NCBI GenBank assembly: GCA_016286075.1 | Contig: JAEERZ010000158.1 | Coordinates: 1 to 5,607 of the forward strand | Direction: 5' to 3' | DNA from: Selenomonadaceae bacterium | GTDB lineage: Bacteria; Bacillota; Negativicutes; Selenomonadales; Selenomonadaceae | DNA: 5,607 nt | Part shown: positions 1-5,018 of the stretch, in pieces | How positions within the stretch are numbered: the stretch's first letter is position 1 | Layout of the letters: every line of letters begins with the position of its first letter | Translations under genes and position numbers: made by a program | Notes under the pieces: generated by a model | The model's input: only the letters and a program-made list of their open reading frames with translations | What the model was told of the DNA's origin: nothing | Database searches by the model: none

Positions 1-18
1 CATTTTTCCCTTCACTCC
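1..18 (-). promoter_or_regulatory. Possible ribosome binding site and ATG of the next minus-strand gene at the window edge
   Basis: Read on the minus strand, the bases after the flavoprotein stop codon run GGAGTGAAGGGAAAAATG, with the ATG at positions 3-1. A GGAG and an AAGGGA lie at workable distance from that ATG, so another co-oriented gene could begin here, overlapping the flavoprotein end only through its ribosome binding site. Only the start codon lies inside the window, so nothing can be said about the product. The same bases could be chance purine-rich sequence. Confidence 0.3.
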
Positions 19-551
19 AATTTTTCGCCCAGCTCGCGGGCCTGCTTCAGGCCGTCCGTTTTGTGTACGTCCCCTTTATTCTGCGCGCCGCGGACGAGGA
101 CTGTGCCGATACTCTCCAGATGGAAATACTCCAACGTCATCCTGTATTGAAGGAGAATCGGGTCGAACAGCGTCGGCAGCGTGTCCGCGCCCACGAGGAT
201 CAGCCCCAGCCGTTTGAGCGGGAAATCGTTGCGAATCGGGTTGTGAAAACGGTCCACCAGCGCTTTCAGTTGCGCGCTGAGACCGTAGAAATAGACCGGC
301 GAAGCGATGACCAGCGTATCCGCCTGTTTCATCTTTTCGTAGATTTTCGCCATATCGTCCTTTTGGAAACAGCTGTGGTCTTCCCGCGCAAAGCAGGCGT
401 TGCAGCCGATGCAGGGATTGATCTTGTAATCCGCGACGGGAATCAATTCGACCTCGTGCTTCGCCGACGCTCCCTCTGCGAAAGCGCGCGCCAATAGGTC
501 CGTGTTCCCACCCTTGCGCGGGCTTCCCATCAGTACGACAATCTTGCTCAT
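12..551 (-). CDS. Iron-sulfur flavoprotein / NAD(P)H-dependent FMN reductase-like protein
   Basis: A 179-residue cytoplasmic protein of the flavodoxin-like FMN reductase superfamily. Residues 1-17 form a first beta strand followed by GSPRKGGNT (9-17), the FMN phosphate-binding loop. A second flavin-contact segment, ASPVYFYGLS, lies at 83-92. Between them Cys47, Cys50, Cys53 and Cys61 form a CX2CX2CX7C cluster, matching the compact CX2CX2CX4-7C motif of archaeal/clostridial iron-sulfur flavoproteins (Isf), which bind a 4Fe-4S cluster. The likely role is low-potential electron transfer or reduction of quinone, peroxide or metal compounds; the physiological partner cannot be read here. The length is close to that of Isf. 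The ATG at 551 is preceded by GAGGGGG at good distance, and other ATGs nearby are out of frame. It lies 112 bases downstream of the TetR-family gene on the same strand, so co-transcription is plausible. No sigma-70-like promoter was seen in the gap. Confidence 0.88.
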   Translation of the reverse strand: MSKIVVLMGSPRKGGNTDLLARAFAEGASAKHEVELIPVADYKINPCIGCNACFAREDHSCFQKDDMAKIYEKMKQADTLVIASPVYFYGLSAQLKALVDRFHNPIRNDFPLKRLGLILVGADTLPTLFDPILLQYRMTLEYFHLESIGTVLVRGAQNKGDVHKTDGLKQARELGEKLE

Positions 552-564
552 TCGTCATTCCCCC

Positions 565-618
565 TCATTCATTCCCCAAAGAAAGCATGATGAATCGTAT
601 CAAATTGAACAGACACAT
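565..618 (-). CDS. Possible 17-codon leader ORF upstream of the flavoprotein gene
   Basis: In the gap between the regulator and the flavoprotein gene, the minus strand carries GGAGGAAG (631-624), five bases, then an ATG (618-616) opening a 17-codon frame, MCLFNLIRFIMLSLGNE, that ends in TGA at 567-565. The stop codon overlaps the GAGGGGG ribosome binding site of the flavoprotein gene, so a ribosome finishing here would sit on that site. This would suit translational coupling or leader-peptide control. The peptide is hydrophobic and has no family I recognise. The Shine-Dalgarno match is the main support. A frame this short can easily arise by chance. Confidence 0.25.
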   Translation of the reverse strand: MCLFNLIRFIMLSLGNE

Positions 619-644
619 ACGCTCTTCCTCCGGCTTTTTCCGCG

Positions 645-663
645 CCGCCGCTTTTTACGGCGG
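645..663 (-). other. GC-rich stem-loop directly after the TetR-family stop codon
   Basis: CCGCCG and CGGCGG form a perfect 6-bp stem around a 7-base loop, starting at the base after the regulator's TAA on the minus strand. It is not followed by a U tract on that strand, so it does not look like an intrinsic terminator and read-through into the flavoprotein gene is expected. An alternative pairing, CGGC with GCCG around GCGGAAAAA, uses the downstream arm and ends next to the GGAGG of the possible leader ORF. The two folds exclude each other. A role in transcript stability or attenuation is conjecture. Confidence 0.35.
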
Positions 664-1287
664 TTATTTCTTCACAAGCTCCCTGAAAATCGCGTCCTTG
701 TCATATTTTCCTTCCGCTACGCCCGGAATCTCCTTATATGCCTTGCAGAGGGAAAGGCTCATTTCCGTGAAGATCGCGCTCATTTCCTCATCCGTATAGG
801 GGCAGTCGTCGGTGACGACCAATGTGGCGAAGCTGAACGCTACCAGCCATAGATTGCGAAAATATTTGTCGGCCGTGGCTGCGTCCATGTTGTAGATTCG
901 CATCAGCGATTCCCGCACCAAATCCTGCGAGAACTGCAGCGCTTCCATCGCGCCGCCCGCGGCTTCGTCCGGCTTCGTCAGAAAAAGCAGCTTGTAAAGC
1001 TCCGGCTCCTCCTTCGCAAAGCGGACGTATTGCTGCCCGACGCCCAGGAAGGGGATCGGCCCGGAAAGCCCGCGCTCGACATACTCCCGATAGACGCCTT
1101 TTGCCATCTCGAAAACGGCGGCTTTGAGCTGCTCCATGGTGTTGAACCAGGTAAAAATCGGGCGCGGGGAGACAGAAAGCTCCGCAGCGACCTCCCGCGC
1201 CGTCACGGCGTCAATCCCTTTTTTCCGGACGACGTCCAGCGCGGCGGCCACGATTTCTTCCTTTTGGAATTTCACTCTCGGAGGCAT
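664..1287 (-). CDS. TetR-family transcriptional regulator
   Basis: A 207-residue one-component regulator: an N-terminal DNA-binding domain and an all-helical ligand/dimerisation domain. Residues 9-27 form helix 1 (KEEIVAAALDVVRKKG), and the helix-turn-helix spans about 28-48 (TAREVAAELSVS followed by PRPIFTWF), with spacing standard for TetR proteins. The C-terminal part contains YVRFAKEEPELYKLLFL (87-103), which resembles the YxxFAxxxPxLYxLMF signature of TetR proteins with a WHG-type C-terminal domain. The ATG at 1287 has AAGGAGT about 9 bases upstream; two ATGs a few bases before it are out of frame. The gene is divergent from the four-gene ABC operon, the classical arrangement for a TetR repressor controlling a transporter and itself. 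The ligand is unknown; a transported molecule is the natural guess. The family call is firm, the regulatory target is inferred. Confidence 0.92.
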   Translation of the reverse strand: MPPRVKFQKEEIVAAALDVVRKKGIDAVTAREVAAELSVSPRPIFTWFNTMEQLKAAVFEMAKGVYREYVERGLSGPIPFLGVGQQYVRFAKEEPELYKLLFLTKPDEAAGGAMEALQFSQDLVRESLMRIYNMDAATADKYFRNLWLVAFSFATLVVTDDCPYTDEEMSAIFTEMSLSLCKAYKEIPGVAEGKYDKDAIFRELVKK

Positions 1288-1310
1288 ACATCATAACTCC
1301 TTCAAAAAAA

Positions 1311-1338
1311 TCGTTATGCAACAATCGTTTTGCAACAC
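1311..1338. repeat. Tandem 14-bp repeat, candidate operator for the TetR-family regulator
   Basis: TCGTTATGCAACAA (1311-1324) is followed directly by TCGTTTTGCAACAC (1325-1338), 12 of 14 positions identical. The same stretch also holds an imperfect 18-bp dyad, TGCAA(n8)TTGCA at 1317-1334. It covers roughly the start point and early transcript expected from the regulator's promoter at 1344-1372, where bound protein would block the gene's own transcription. TetR proteins usually bind palindromes of about this size. Assignment to this regulator is inference. Confidence 0.45.
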
Positions 1339-1343
1339 TTGTC

Positions 1344-1372
1344 ATCTTATTCGCTTTTTGTTGAAATGTCAA
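1344..1372 (-). promoter_or_regulatory. Sigma-70-type promoter for the TetR-family gene
   Basis: On the minus strand TTGACA (1372-1367) is a full match to the -35 consensus, followed after exactly 17 bases by TAAGAT (1349-1344), a 4-of-6 match to the -10 box. Transcription would start near 1337, giving a leader of about 50 bases that contains the 14-bp repeats and the regulator's ribosome binding site. Its -35 lies 29 bases from the -35 of the rightward promoter, so the two promoters sit back to back without overlapping. Confidence 0.7.
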
Positions 1373-1401
1373 GGAGTTGTTTACCTGTCGTTTCATTTTC
1401 A

Positions 1402-1430
1402 TTGACACTTTTTTACCATATCTTTATAAT
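1402..1430 (+). promoter_or_regulatory. Perfect-consensus sigma-70-type promoter for the ABC operon
   Basis: TTGACA (1402-1407), a 17-base spacer and TATAAT (1425-1430) match both hexamers and the optimal spacing of the housekeeping promoter. Transcription would start near 1437, leaving an AT-rich leader of roughly 90 bases before the first gene. That is too short for a cobalamin riboswitch, and I see no riboswitch-like fold. TAAT-GAA-ATTA (1427-1437) is a small dyad overlapping the -10 and start region and could be part of a repressor site; a full Fur box is not evident. A promoter this strong suggests that a repressor normally limits it. Confidence 0.85.
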
Positions 1431-1502
1431 GAAATTAATATTGGAACATTCTATTTAAATCTTCATTATAGGAAATTGTGCAGATATTTTTTCATACAGT
1501 TC

Positions 1503-1514
1503 CGCATCGATGCG
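1503..1514. repeat. 12-bp perfect palindrome in the operon leader
   Basis: CGCATCGATGCG is a perfect 12-bp palindrome ending two bases before the AGGGAG ribosome binding site of the first transporter gene. It could be a protein-binding dyad, but it has no loop and so is poor as an RNA hairpin. About one such palindrome is expected by chance in a sequence of this length, so only its position is notable. Confidence 0.3.
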
Positions 1515-1529
1515 ACAGGGAGTGAGACT

Positions 1530-2534
1530 ATGGGAGAGAAAACACCTGGCGGAGGGATTTCGACAGGACGGCGCGTGTTTGTGCTGGCCGCGTTCATCGC
1601 ATTTGTCGCCGTCGCTTTTTCCGCCAGCGTCACGATGGGCTCGGTACGGATTCCGTTGGAGGAAATCTGGCAGTCGGTTTTCGGCGCCGGCGCGGGCACC
1701 CATCAGCAGATCATCATGAATATCCGGTTGCCCCGCACCATCGTCGCGGCGTTGGTGGGTATCAACCTCGCGCTGTCCGGCGCAATCTTGCAGGCCGTGA
1801 TGAAAAACCCGCTGGCCGACCCGCACATCATCGGCATCTCGTCTGGCGCCGGCCTTGCGGGTATCACGATGATGCTCGTCTTCCCCGGCCATGAGTACCT
1901 GATCACGCCCGTCGCCTTCGTCGGCGCTATGAGCGCGGCAATCGTCATTTACATTCTCGCGTGGAAAAACGGCATCCGCCCTGTCCGAATCATTTTAGCG
2001 GGCGTGGCCGTATCCGCGTTTTTAGGCGCGGGCATTTCGGCGATGATGATCTTTTACAGCGACAAGGTCCACGGCGCGCTGATGTTCATGGCGGGCGGCC
2101 TCGCCGCGCGAAGCTGGCCCCATGTCACGATCATCCTGCCCTACGCCGTCTGCGGCGCGATTTTAGCGTTTCTCGGCTCAAAGCATCTGAACATCTTGCA
2201 GCTCGGCGACGAGATTGCCAAAGGCCTCGGACTGAACGTCGAGCTGACCCGCATAGTAATGACGGCCCTCGCCGCATTGCTCGCCGCCAGCGCCGTTTCC
2301 GTCGTCGGTCTCTTGGGCTTCGTCGGCCTGATCGTGCCGCACGCCACACGGCTCTTGATCGGCTCCGACTATCGCTTCCTGCTGCCGGGCGCGGCGCTCT
2401 TAGGCGCGGCTGTGGTCATGGGCAGCGATACTTTCGCCCGCACCGCGTTCGCACCGACGGAGCTTCCCGTCGGCATCCTGATGGCGGTGCTCGGCGCGCC
2501 GTTCTTCCTCTTTCTGCTGAGGAGGGAACTCTGA
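1530..2534 (+). CDS. FecCD/BtuC-family ABC importer permease (iron chelate, heme or cobalamin class)
   Basis: A 334-residue polytopic inner-membrane protein, the usual length for the FecCD/BtuC family, which forms a homodimeric channel of about ten helices per subunit. Visible family motifs in order: a hydrophobic first helix at about 15-36, RLPRT (66-70), SGAILQ (83-88), NPLADP (93-98) with GISSGA (102-107), GFVGLIVPH (263-271), the DYRFLLPGAALLGA segment (280-293) that includes the ATPase-contact region, and ELPVGI (311-316) with GAPFFL (322-327) at the C terminus. The frame is open upstream to 1377, but the ATG at 1530 is chosen because AGGGAG lies 7 bases before it, the family N terminus fits, and the promoter -10 falls inside the upstream extension. 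The stop overlaps the ATPase start by one base. The exact substrate cannot be told from sequence motifs. No periplasmic or lipoprotein substrate-binding protein lies in the window, which is unusual for this family. Confidence 0.93.
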   Translation: MGEKTPGGGISTGRRVFVLAAFIAFVAVAFSASVTMGSVRIPLEEIWQSVFGAGAGTHQQIIMNIRLPRTIVAALVGINLALSGAILQAVMKNPLADPHIIGISSGAGLAGITMMLVFPGHEYLITPVAFVGAMSAAIVIYILAWKNGIRPVRIILAGVAVSAFLGAGISAMMIFYSDKVHGALMFMAGGLAARSWPHVTIILPYAVCGAILAFLGSKHLNILQLGDEIAKGLGLNVELTRIVMTALAALLAASAVSVVGLLGFVGLIVPHATRLLIGSDYRFLLPGAALLGAAVVMGSDTFARTAFAPTELPVGILMAVLGAPFFLFLLRREL

Positions 2535-3340
2535 TGGTGCTGGAAACAAAAAATTTAGGCGTAAAAATCGAGAACAACGAAATCCTGAAGAACGTGAACG
2601 TCGCCTTTTCCGAGGGCAAGCGCACCTCGATCATCGGCCCGAACGGCGCGGGCAAGTCGACGCTCCTGAAGGCGCTGTCGAGCCTCAACACCCGCTATGA
2701 CGGGCAGGTGCTTCTCGACGGCGAGGACGTACGCAAAATGGGACGGCAGGAGCTTTCCAAGAAGCTCGCGATTTTGCCGCAGGGGGCGACGGCACCGGCA
2801 GACGTCACGGTCGCGCAGCTCGTGGACTTCGGGCGGTTTCCGTACCGGAGCTGGCTGCGGCCCAGCGACCCGAAAGCGGATCGCGAAGCGGTGGAATGGG
2901 CCATCGACCGCACGCATTTGAACGACTTCAAGGACCGCCGCGTAGCGGTGCTGTCCGGCGGCGAGCGGCAGCGGGCGTGGATTGCCATGGCTCTCGCTCA
3001 GCAGCCGCAAATCCTGCTTTTGGACGAACCGACGACGTATCTCGACATCGGCCATCAGCTCGAAGTCATGAACATCGTCGACGAGATCAACCGCGACTAC
3101 AAGATGACCGTCGTGATGGTGCTCCACGACATCAACCACGCGCTGCAATACTCGGACGAGATCGTGGTCGTCAAGAATCACGGCATATTCGCCCACGGCA
3201 CGCCGCAGGAGATCCTGACCGTCGATATGCTGGCCGAGGTCTTCGGCGTCAAGGCGGACATCTTCGTGAATTCGCAGGGGATTTCCGTGCTGTCGCCGGT
3301 GTCGCTGGTGGGAGAGGAACGAGGAGGCGGACGCGCATGA
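2534..3340 (+). CDS. FecE/BtuD-family ABC importer ATPase
   Basis: A 268-residue nucleotide-binding subunit that should power the FecCD-type permease encoded just upstream. All catalytic motifs are intact: Walker A GPNGAGKST (35-43), Q-loop glutamine 83, signature LSGGERQR (140-147), Walker B ILLLDEP (160-166, catalytic Glu165), D-loop TYLD (168-171) and switch His198 in VLHDIN. The segment DFGRFPYRSW (98-107) and the HDINHALQYSDEIVVV stretch are typical of iron-siderophore/heme/cobalamin import ATPases. The ATG shares its A with the upstream TGA and has AGGAGG 8 bases before it (2520-2525), so translation is coupled. The long open extension of this frame back to 1961 is an Arg-rich shadow of the permease gene. 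The C-terminal tail after about residue 250 ends GEERGGGRA, a stretch that encodes the next gene's GAGGAGG ribosome binding site. Confidence 0.94.
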   Translation: MVLETKNLGVKIENNEILKNVNVAFSEGKRTSIIGPNGAGKSTLLKALSSLNTRYDGQVLLDGEDVRKMGRQELSKKLAILPQGATAPADVTVAQLVDFGRFPYRSWLRPSDPKADREAVEWAIDRTHLNDFKDRRVAVLSGGERQRAWIAMALAQQPQILLLDEPTTYLDIGHQLEVMNIVDEINRDYKMTVVMVLHDINHALQYSDEIVVVKNHGIFAHGTPQEILTVDMLAEVFGVKADIFVNSQGISVLSPVSLVGEERGGGRA

Positions 3341-4209
3341 TTGAGATACGCAACCTCCGAAAGACCTTCCCGCACAAGGACGCCCAAAACAAGAACGCCG
3401 AAAAAGTCGCCGTGGACGGCCTTTCGCTGACCATCGAGACCGGCGAGATCTTCGGACTTTTAGGGCCGAACGGCGCGGGCAAGACTACGACGATACGGAT
3501 GCTGACGATGCTGACGCGACCCACGGAGGGCGAAATACTCTATGACGGGAAACGCGTCGGCGACAACGACGACGCCCTCGCCATCAAGCAGATGATCGGC
3601 GTCGTACCACAGAATCTGAACTTCGACCAGGACCTGACCGTCGGAGAGAATCTGGAGCTTCACGCGCGGCTTTACCACATGAGCCAGGCGGAGCGGGAGG
3701 CGCGCATCGCCGAGCTTCTTGAATACGTGGAGCTTTCCGGCGTCATCAACGACGGCGTGCGGAAGCTGTCCGGCGGCATGAAGCGTCGGCTCTTGATTGC
3801 CCGCGCGCTGATCCACCACCCCGAAATCCTGTTCCTCGACGAGCCCACCGTCGCCCTCGACCCGCAGGTACGCTGGCGCATTTGGGAGCTGGTGCGCCGC
3901 CTCGCGTCGGACGGAGCGACGGTCTTGATCACCACGCATTACATCGAGGAAGCGGAAGAGCTTTGCGACCGCGTGGCCATCATGAACAAAGGAAAACTGA
4001 TTGCCGTGGACACGCCGAAAAACTTCATTTCTCGCCTCGGGCGGTTCGTCGTCGAGTGGCGGGACGACACGAAGCGCGACTTTCGCCTGTTCGACACGCG
4101 GGAGGACGCCAGCCGTTTCATCGGGACGCTGGACGCGGCGGCCTCCATTCGCGAGACGAACCTTGAGGACGTTTTCATCGAGCTGACGGGACGAAAAGAG
4201 GGATTGTAA
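3337..4209 (+). CDS. DrrA/CcmA-type ABC exporter ATPase
   Basis: A 290-residue nucleotide-binding protein of the drug/polysaccharide export class, partner of the ABC-2 permease that follows. Motifs: Walker A GPNGAGKTT (43-51), Q-loop Gln92 (VVPQN), signature LSGGMKRR (144-151), Walker B ILFLDEP (164-170, catalytic Glu169), D-loop VALD (172-175) and switch His201 (TTHYIEEAEELCDR). The ending NLEDVFIELTG (275-285) is the hallmark C-terminal box of the DrrA/CcmA/NatA group and is absent from the import ATPase upstream, so the two ATPases are not recent duplicates. Residues 10-26 carry an Asn/Lys-rich insert between the first strand and the AVDGLSL segment. The start overlaps the upstream stop as ATGA (4 bases), with GAGGAGG at 3321-3327. 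The substrate is unknown; DrrA relatives serve antibiotic, lipid or polysaccharide export. Confidence 0.93.
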   Translation: MIEIRNLRKTFPHKDAQNKNAEKVAVDGLSLTIETGEIFGLLGPNGAGKTTTIRMLTMLTRPTEGEILYDGKRVGDNDDALAIKQMIGVVPQNLNFDQDLTVGENLELHARLYHMSQAEREARIAELLEYVELSGVINDGVRKLSGGMKRRLLIARALIHHPEILFLDEPTVALDPQVRWRIWELVRRLASDGATVLITTHYIEEAEELCDRVAIMNKGKLIAVDTPKNFISRLGRFVVEWRDDTKRDFRLFDTREDASRFIGTLDAAASIRETNLEDVFIELTGRKEGL

Positions 4210-4950
4210 ATGCTTGCCGATATTTGGACGGTGTTCTGGCGCGACTGGACCGTGCTGAAGCACCGCATGACCGCCTTCATCCTGTCCCGGATGGTCGCGC
4301 CGATGCTGTATCTCGTGGCTTTCGGCTGGGGCTTGGGGCGCAATATCCAGCCCACGGGCGGCGGCTCTTACATCGACTTTCTCGTACCGGGAATTTTAGC
4401 GCTGAACTCGATGAACATCAGCTTCAACAGCGTGACGCCGGTTCACGCCGAGCGCGTCTACCACAAGAGCATCGAGGAATACATCATCGCGCCGATCCGG
4501 CCTTTCGCCTACGTCGTCGGCAAGGTGCTGGCGGCGGTGCTGCGCGGCATGATCTCATCGGCGATTATCATCGCCCTCGCCTACGCTTTCGGCGCCCATT
4601 TCACGATCACGCCGATTTTCATTCTCGTACTGATGCTGAACTGCGCCGTATTCGCGGGCATCGGCTTCGCGGCGGCGATGTATCTCGGCACTTACGAGCA
4701 GATGGGACAAGTCAACACCTATATCCTGCTCCCGATGTCGTTCCTCTGCGGCACGTTCTTCTCGACGCGGGCGCTGCCCGACGCGCTGCGCATCGCCATC
4801 GACTGCCTGCCGCTGACCCACACCAGCTATCTGTTGCGAGGAATAGGCAGCGGCGCGGAAGTCTCCATGATTTCGGTCGCGGTCTTGACCGCCTACCTCA
4901 TCGCGGTTCTGCTGATCAGCGGCAAAGCGTTCGTAAATCTGCGGCGGTAA
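4210..4950 (+). CDS. ABC-2 family exporter permease (NodJ/DrrB-like)
   Basis: A 246-residue integral membrane protein with about six predicted helices (roughly 22-40, 54-72, 107-130, 136-158, 167-185, 219-238), the standard size and topology of ABC-2 permeases. Family marks are YIDFLVPGILALN (54-66), the cytoplasmic ERVYHKSIEEYIIAPI coupling region (81-96), and LPLTHTSYLLR (200-210), which closely resembles the LPLTHAxxLLR motif of NodJ-type permeases. It would form a homodimer with the ATPase encoded upstream to export a small or amphipathic molecule. Its ATG follows the preceding TAA with no gap, and GAGGGA at 4198-4203 serves as ribosome binding site. It is the last gene of the operon; the terminator begins 11 bases after its stop. 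No substrate can be assigned. Confidence 0.92.
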   Translation: MLADIWTVFWRDWTVLKHRMTAFILSRMVAPMLYLVAFGWGLGRNIQPTGGGSYIDFLVPGILALNSMNISFNSVTPVHAERVYHKSIEEYIIAPIRPFAYVVGKVLAAVLRGMISSAIIIALAYAFGAHFTITPIFILVLMLNCAVFAGIGFAAAMYLGTYEQMGQVNTYILLPMSFLCGTFFSTRALPDALRIAIDCLPLTHTSYLLRGIGSGAEVSMISVAVLTAYLIAVLLISGKAFVNLRR

Positions 4951-4961
4951 AAACGCATAAG

Positions 4962-5005
4962 AAAAAACGCGGAGGCATGGCTTTGGCTATGCTCCGCGTT
5001 TTTTT
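4962..5005. terminator. Bidirectional intrinsic terminator
   Basis: CGCGGAG (4968-4974) pairs with CTCCGCG (4992-4998). After a single bulged G (4975), CATGGC (4976-4981) pairs with GCTATG (4986-4991) through one G-T wobble, closing on a TTTG loop. Seven Ts (4999-5005) follow on the plus strand, and six As (4962-4967) precede, giving a U tract for minus-strand transcripts. It lies between the converging ABC operon and NTF2-like gene and should end both. Confidence 0.9.
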
Positions 5006-5018
5006 ATGATATTCCTTG

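Noticed and set aside
645..663. Intrinsic terminator after the TetR-family gene
   Set aside because: The stem is good, but no U tract follows on the minus strand.
1338..1373. Inverted arms CTTGTCAT and ATGTCAAG around the regulator promoter
   Set aside because: One mismatch and a 20-base spacing; much of the arms is explained by the -35 box and -10 flank.
1441..1469. Second possible rightward promoter (TTGGAA-17-CATTAT)
   Set aside because: Only 4 of 6 matches in each box, and a perfect-consensus promoter lies just upstream.
1377..1529. N-terminal extension of the permease from a TTG at 1377
   Set aside because: There is no ribosome binding site, and the predicted promoter -10 and transcription start lie inside it.
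1437..1529. Cobalamin or other riboswitch in the operon leader
   Set aside because: The leader is about 90 bases, AT-rich, and shows none of the conserved stems or boxes; it is too short for a cobalamin riboswitch.
1961..2533. Long open extension upstream of the import ATPase start
   Set aside because: It is Arg-rich and lies wholly inside the FecCD permease gene in another frame; the ATPase motifs begin only after the ATG at 2534, which has an AGGAGG site.
2555..3196. 213-codon minus-strand open frame
   Set aside because: It is antisense to the import ATPase with His/Val/Arg-rich shadow composition and no domain.
2896..3336. N-terminal extension of the exporter ATPase frame
   Set aside because: It overlaps the import ATPase in another frame and is low-quality Arg-rich sequence; the true start at 3337 has GAGGAGG and the family N terminus.
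3460..4263. 267-codon minus-strand open frame
   Set aside because: It is antisense to the exporter ATPase, whose motifs are intact. Its composition is typical of a shadow frame in GC-rich DNA, with no recognisable domain.
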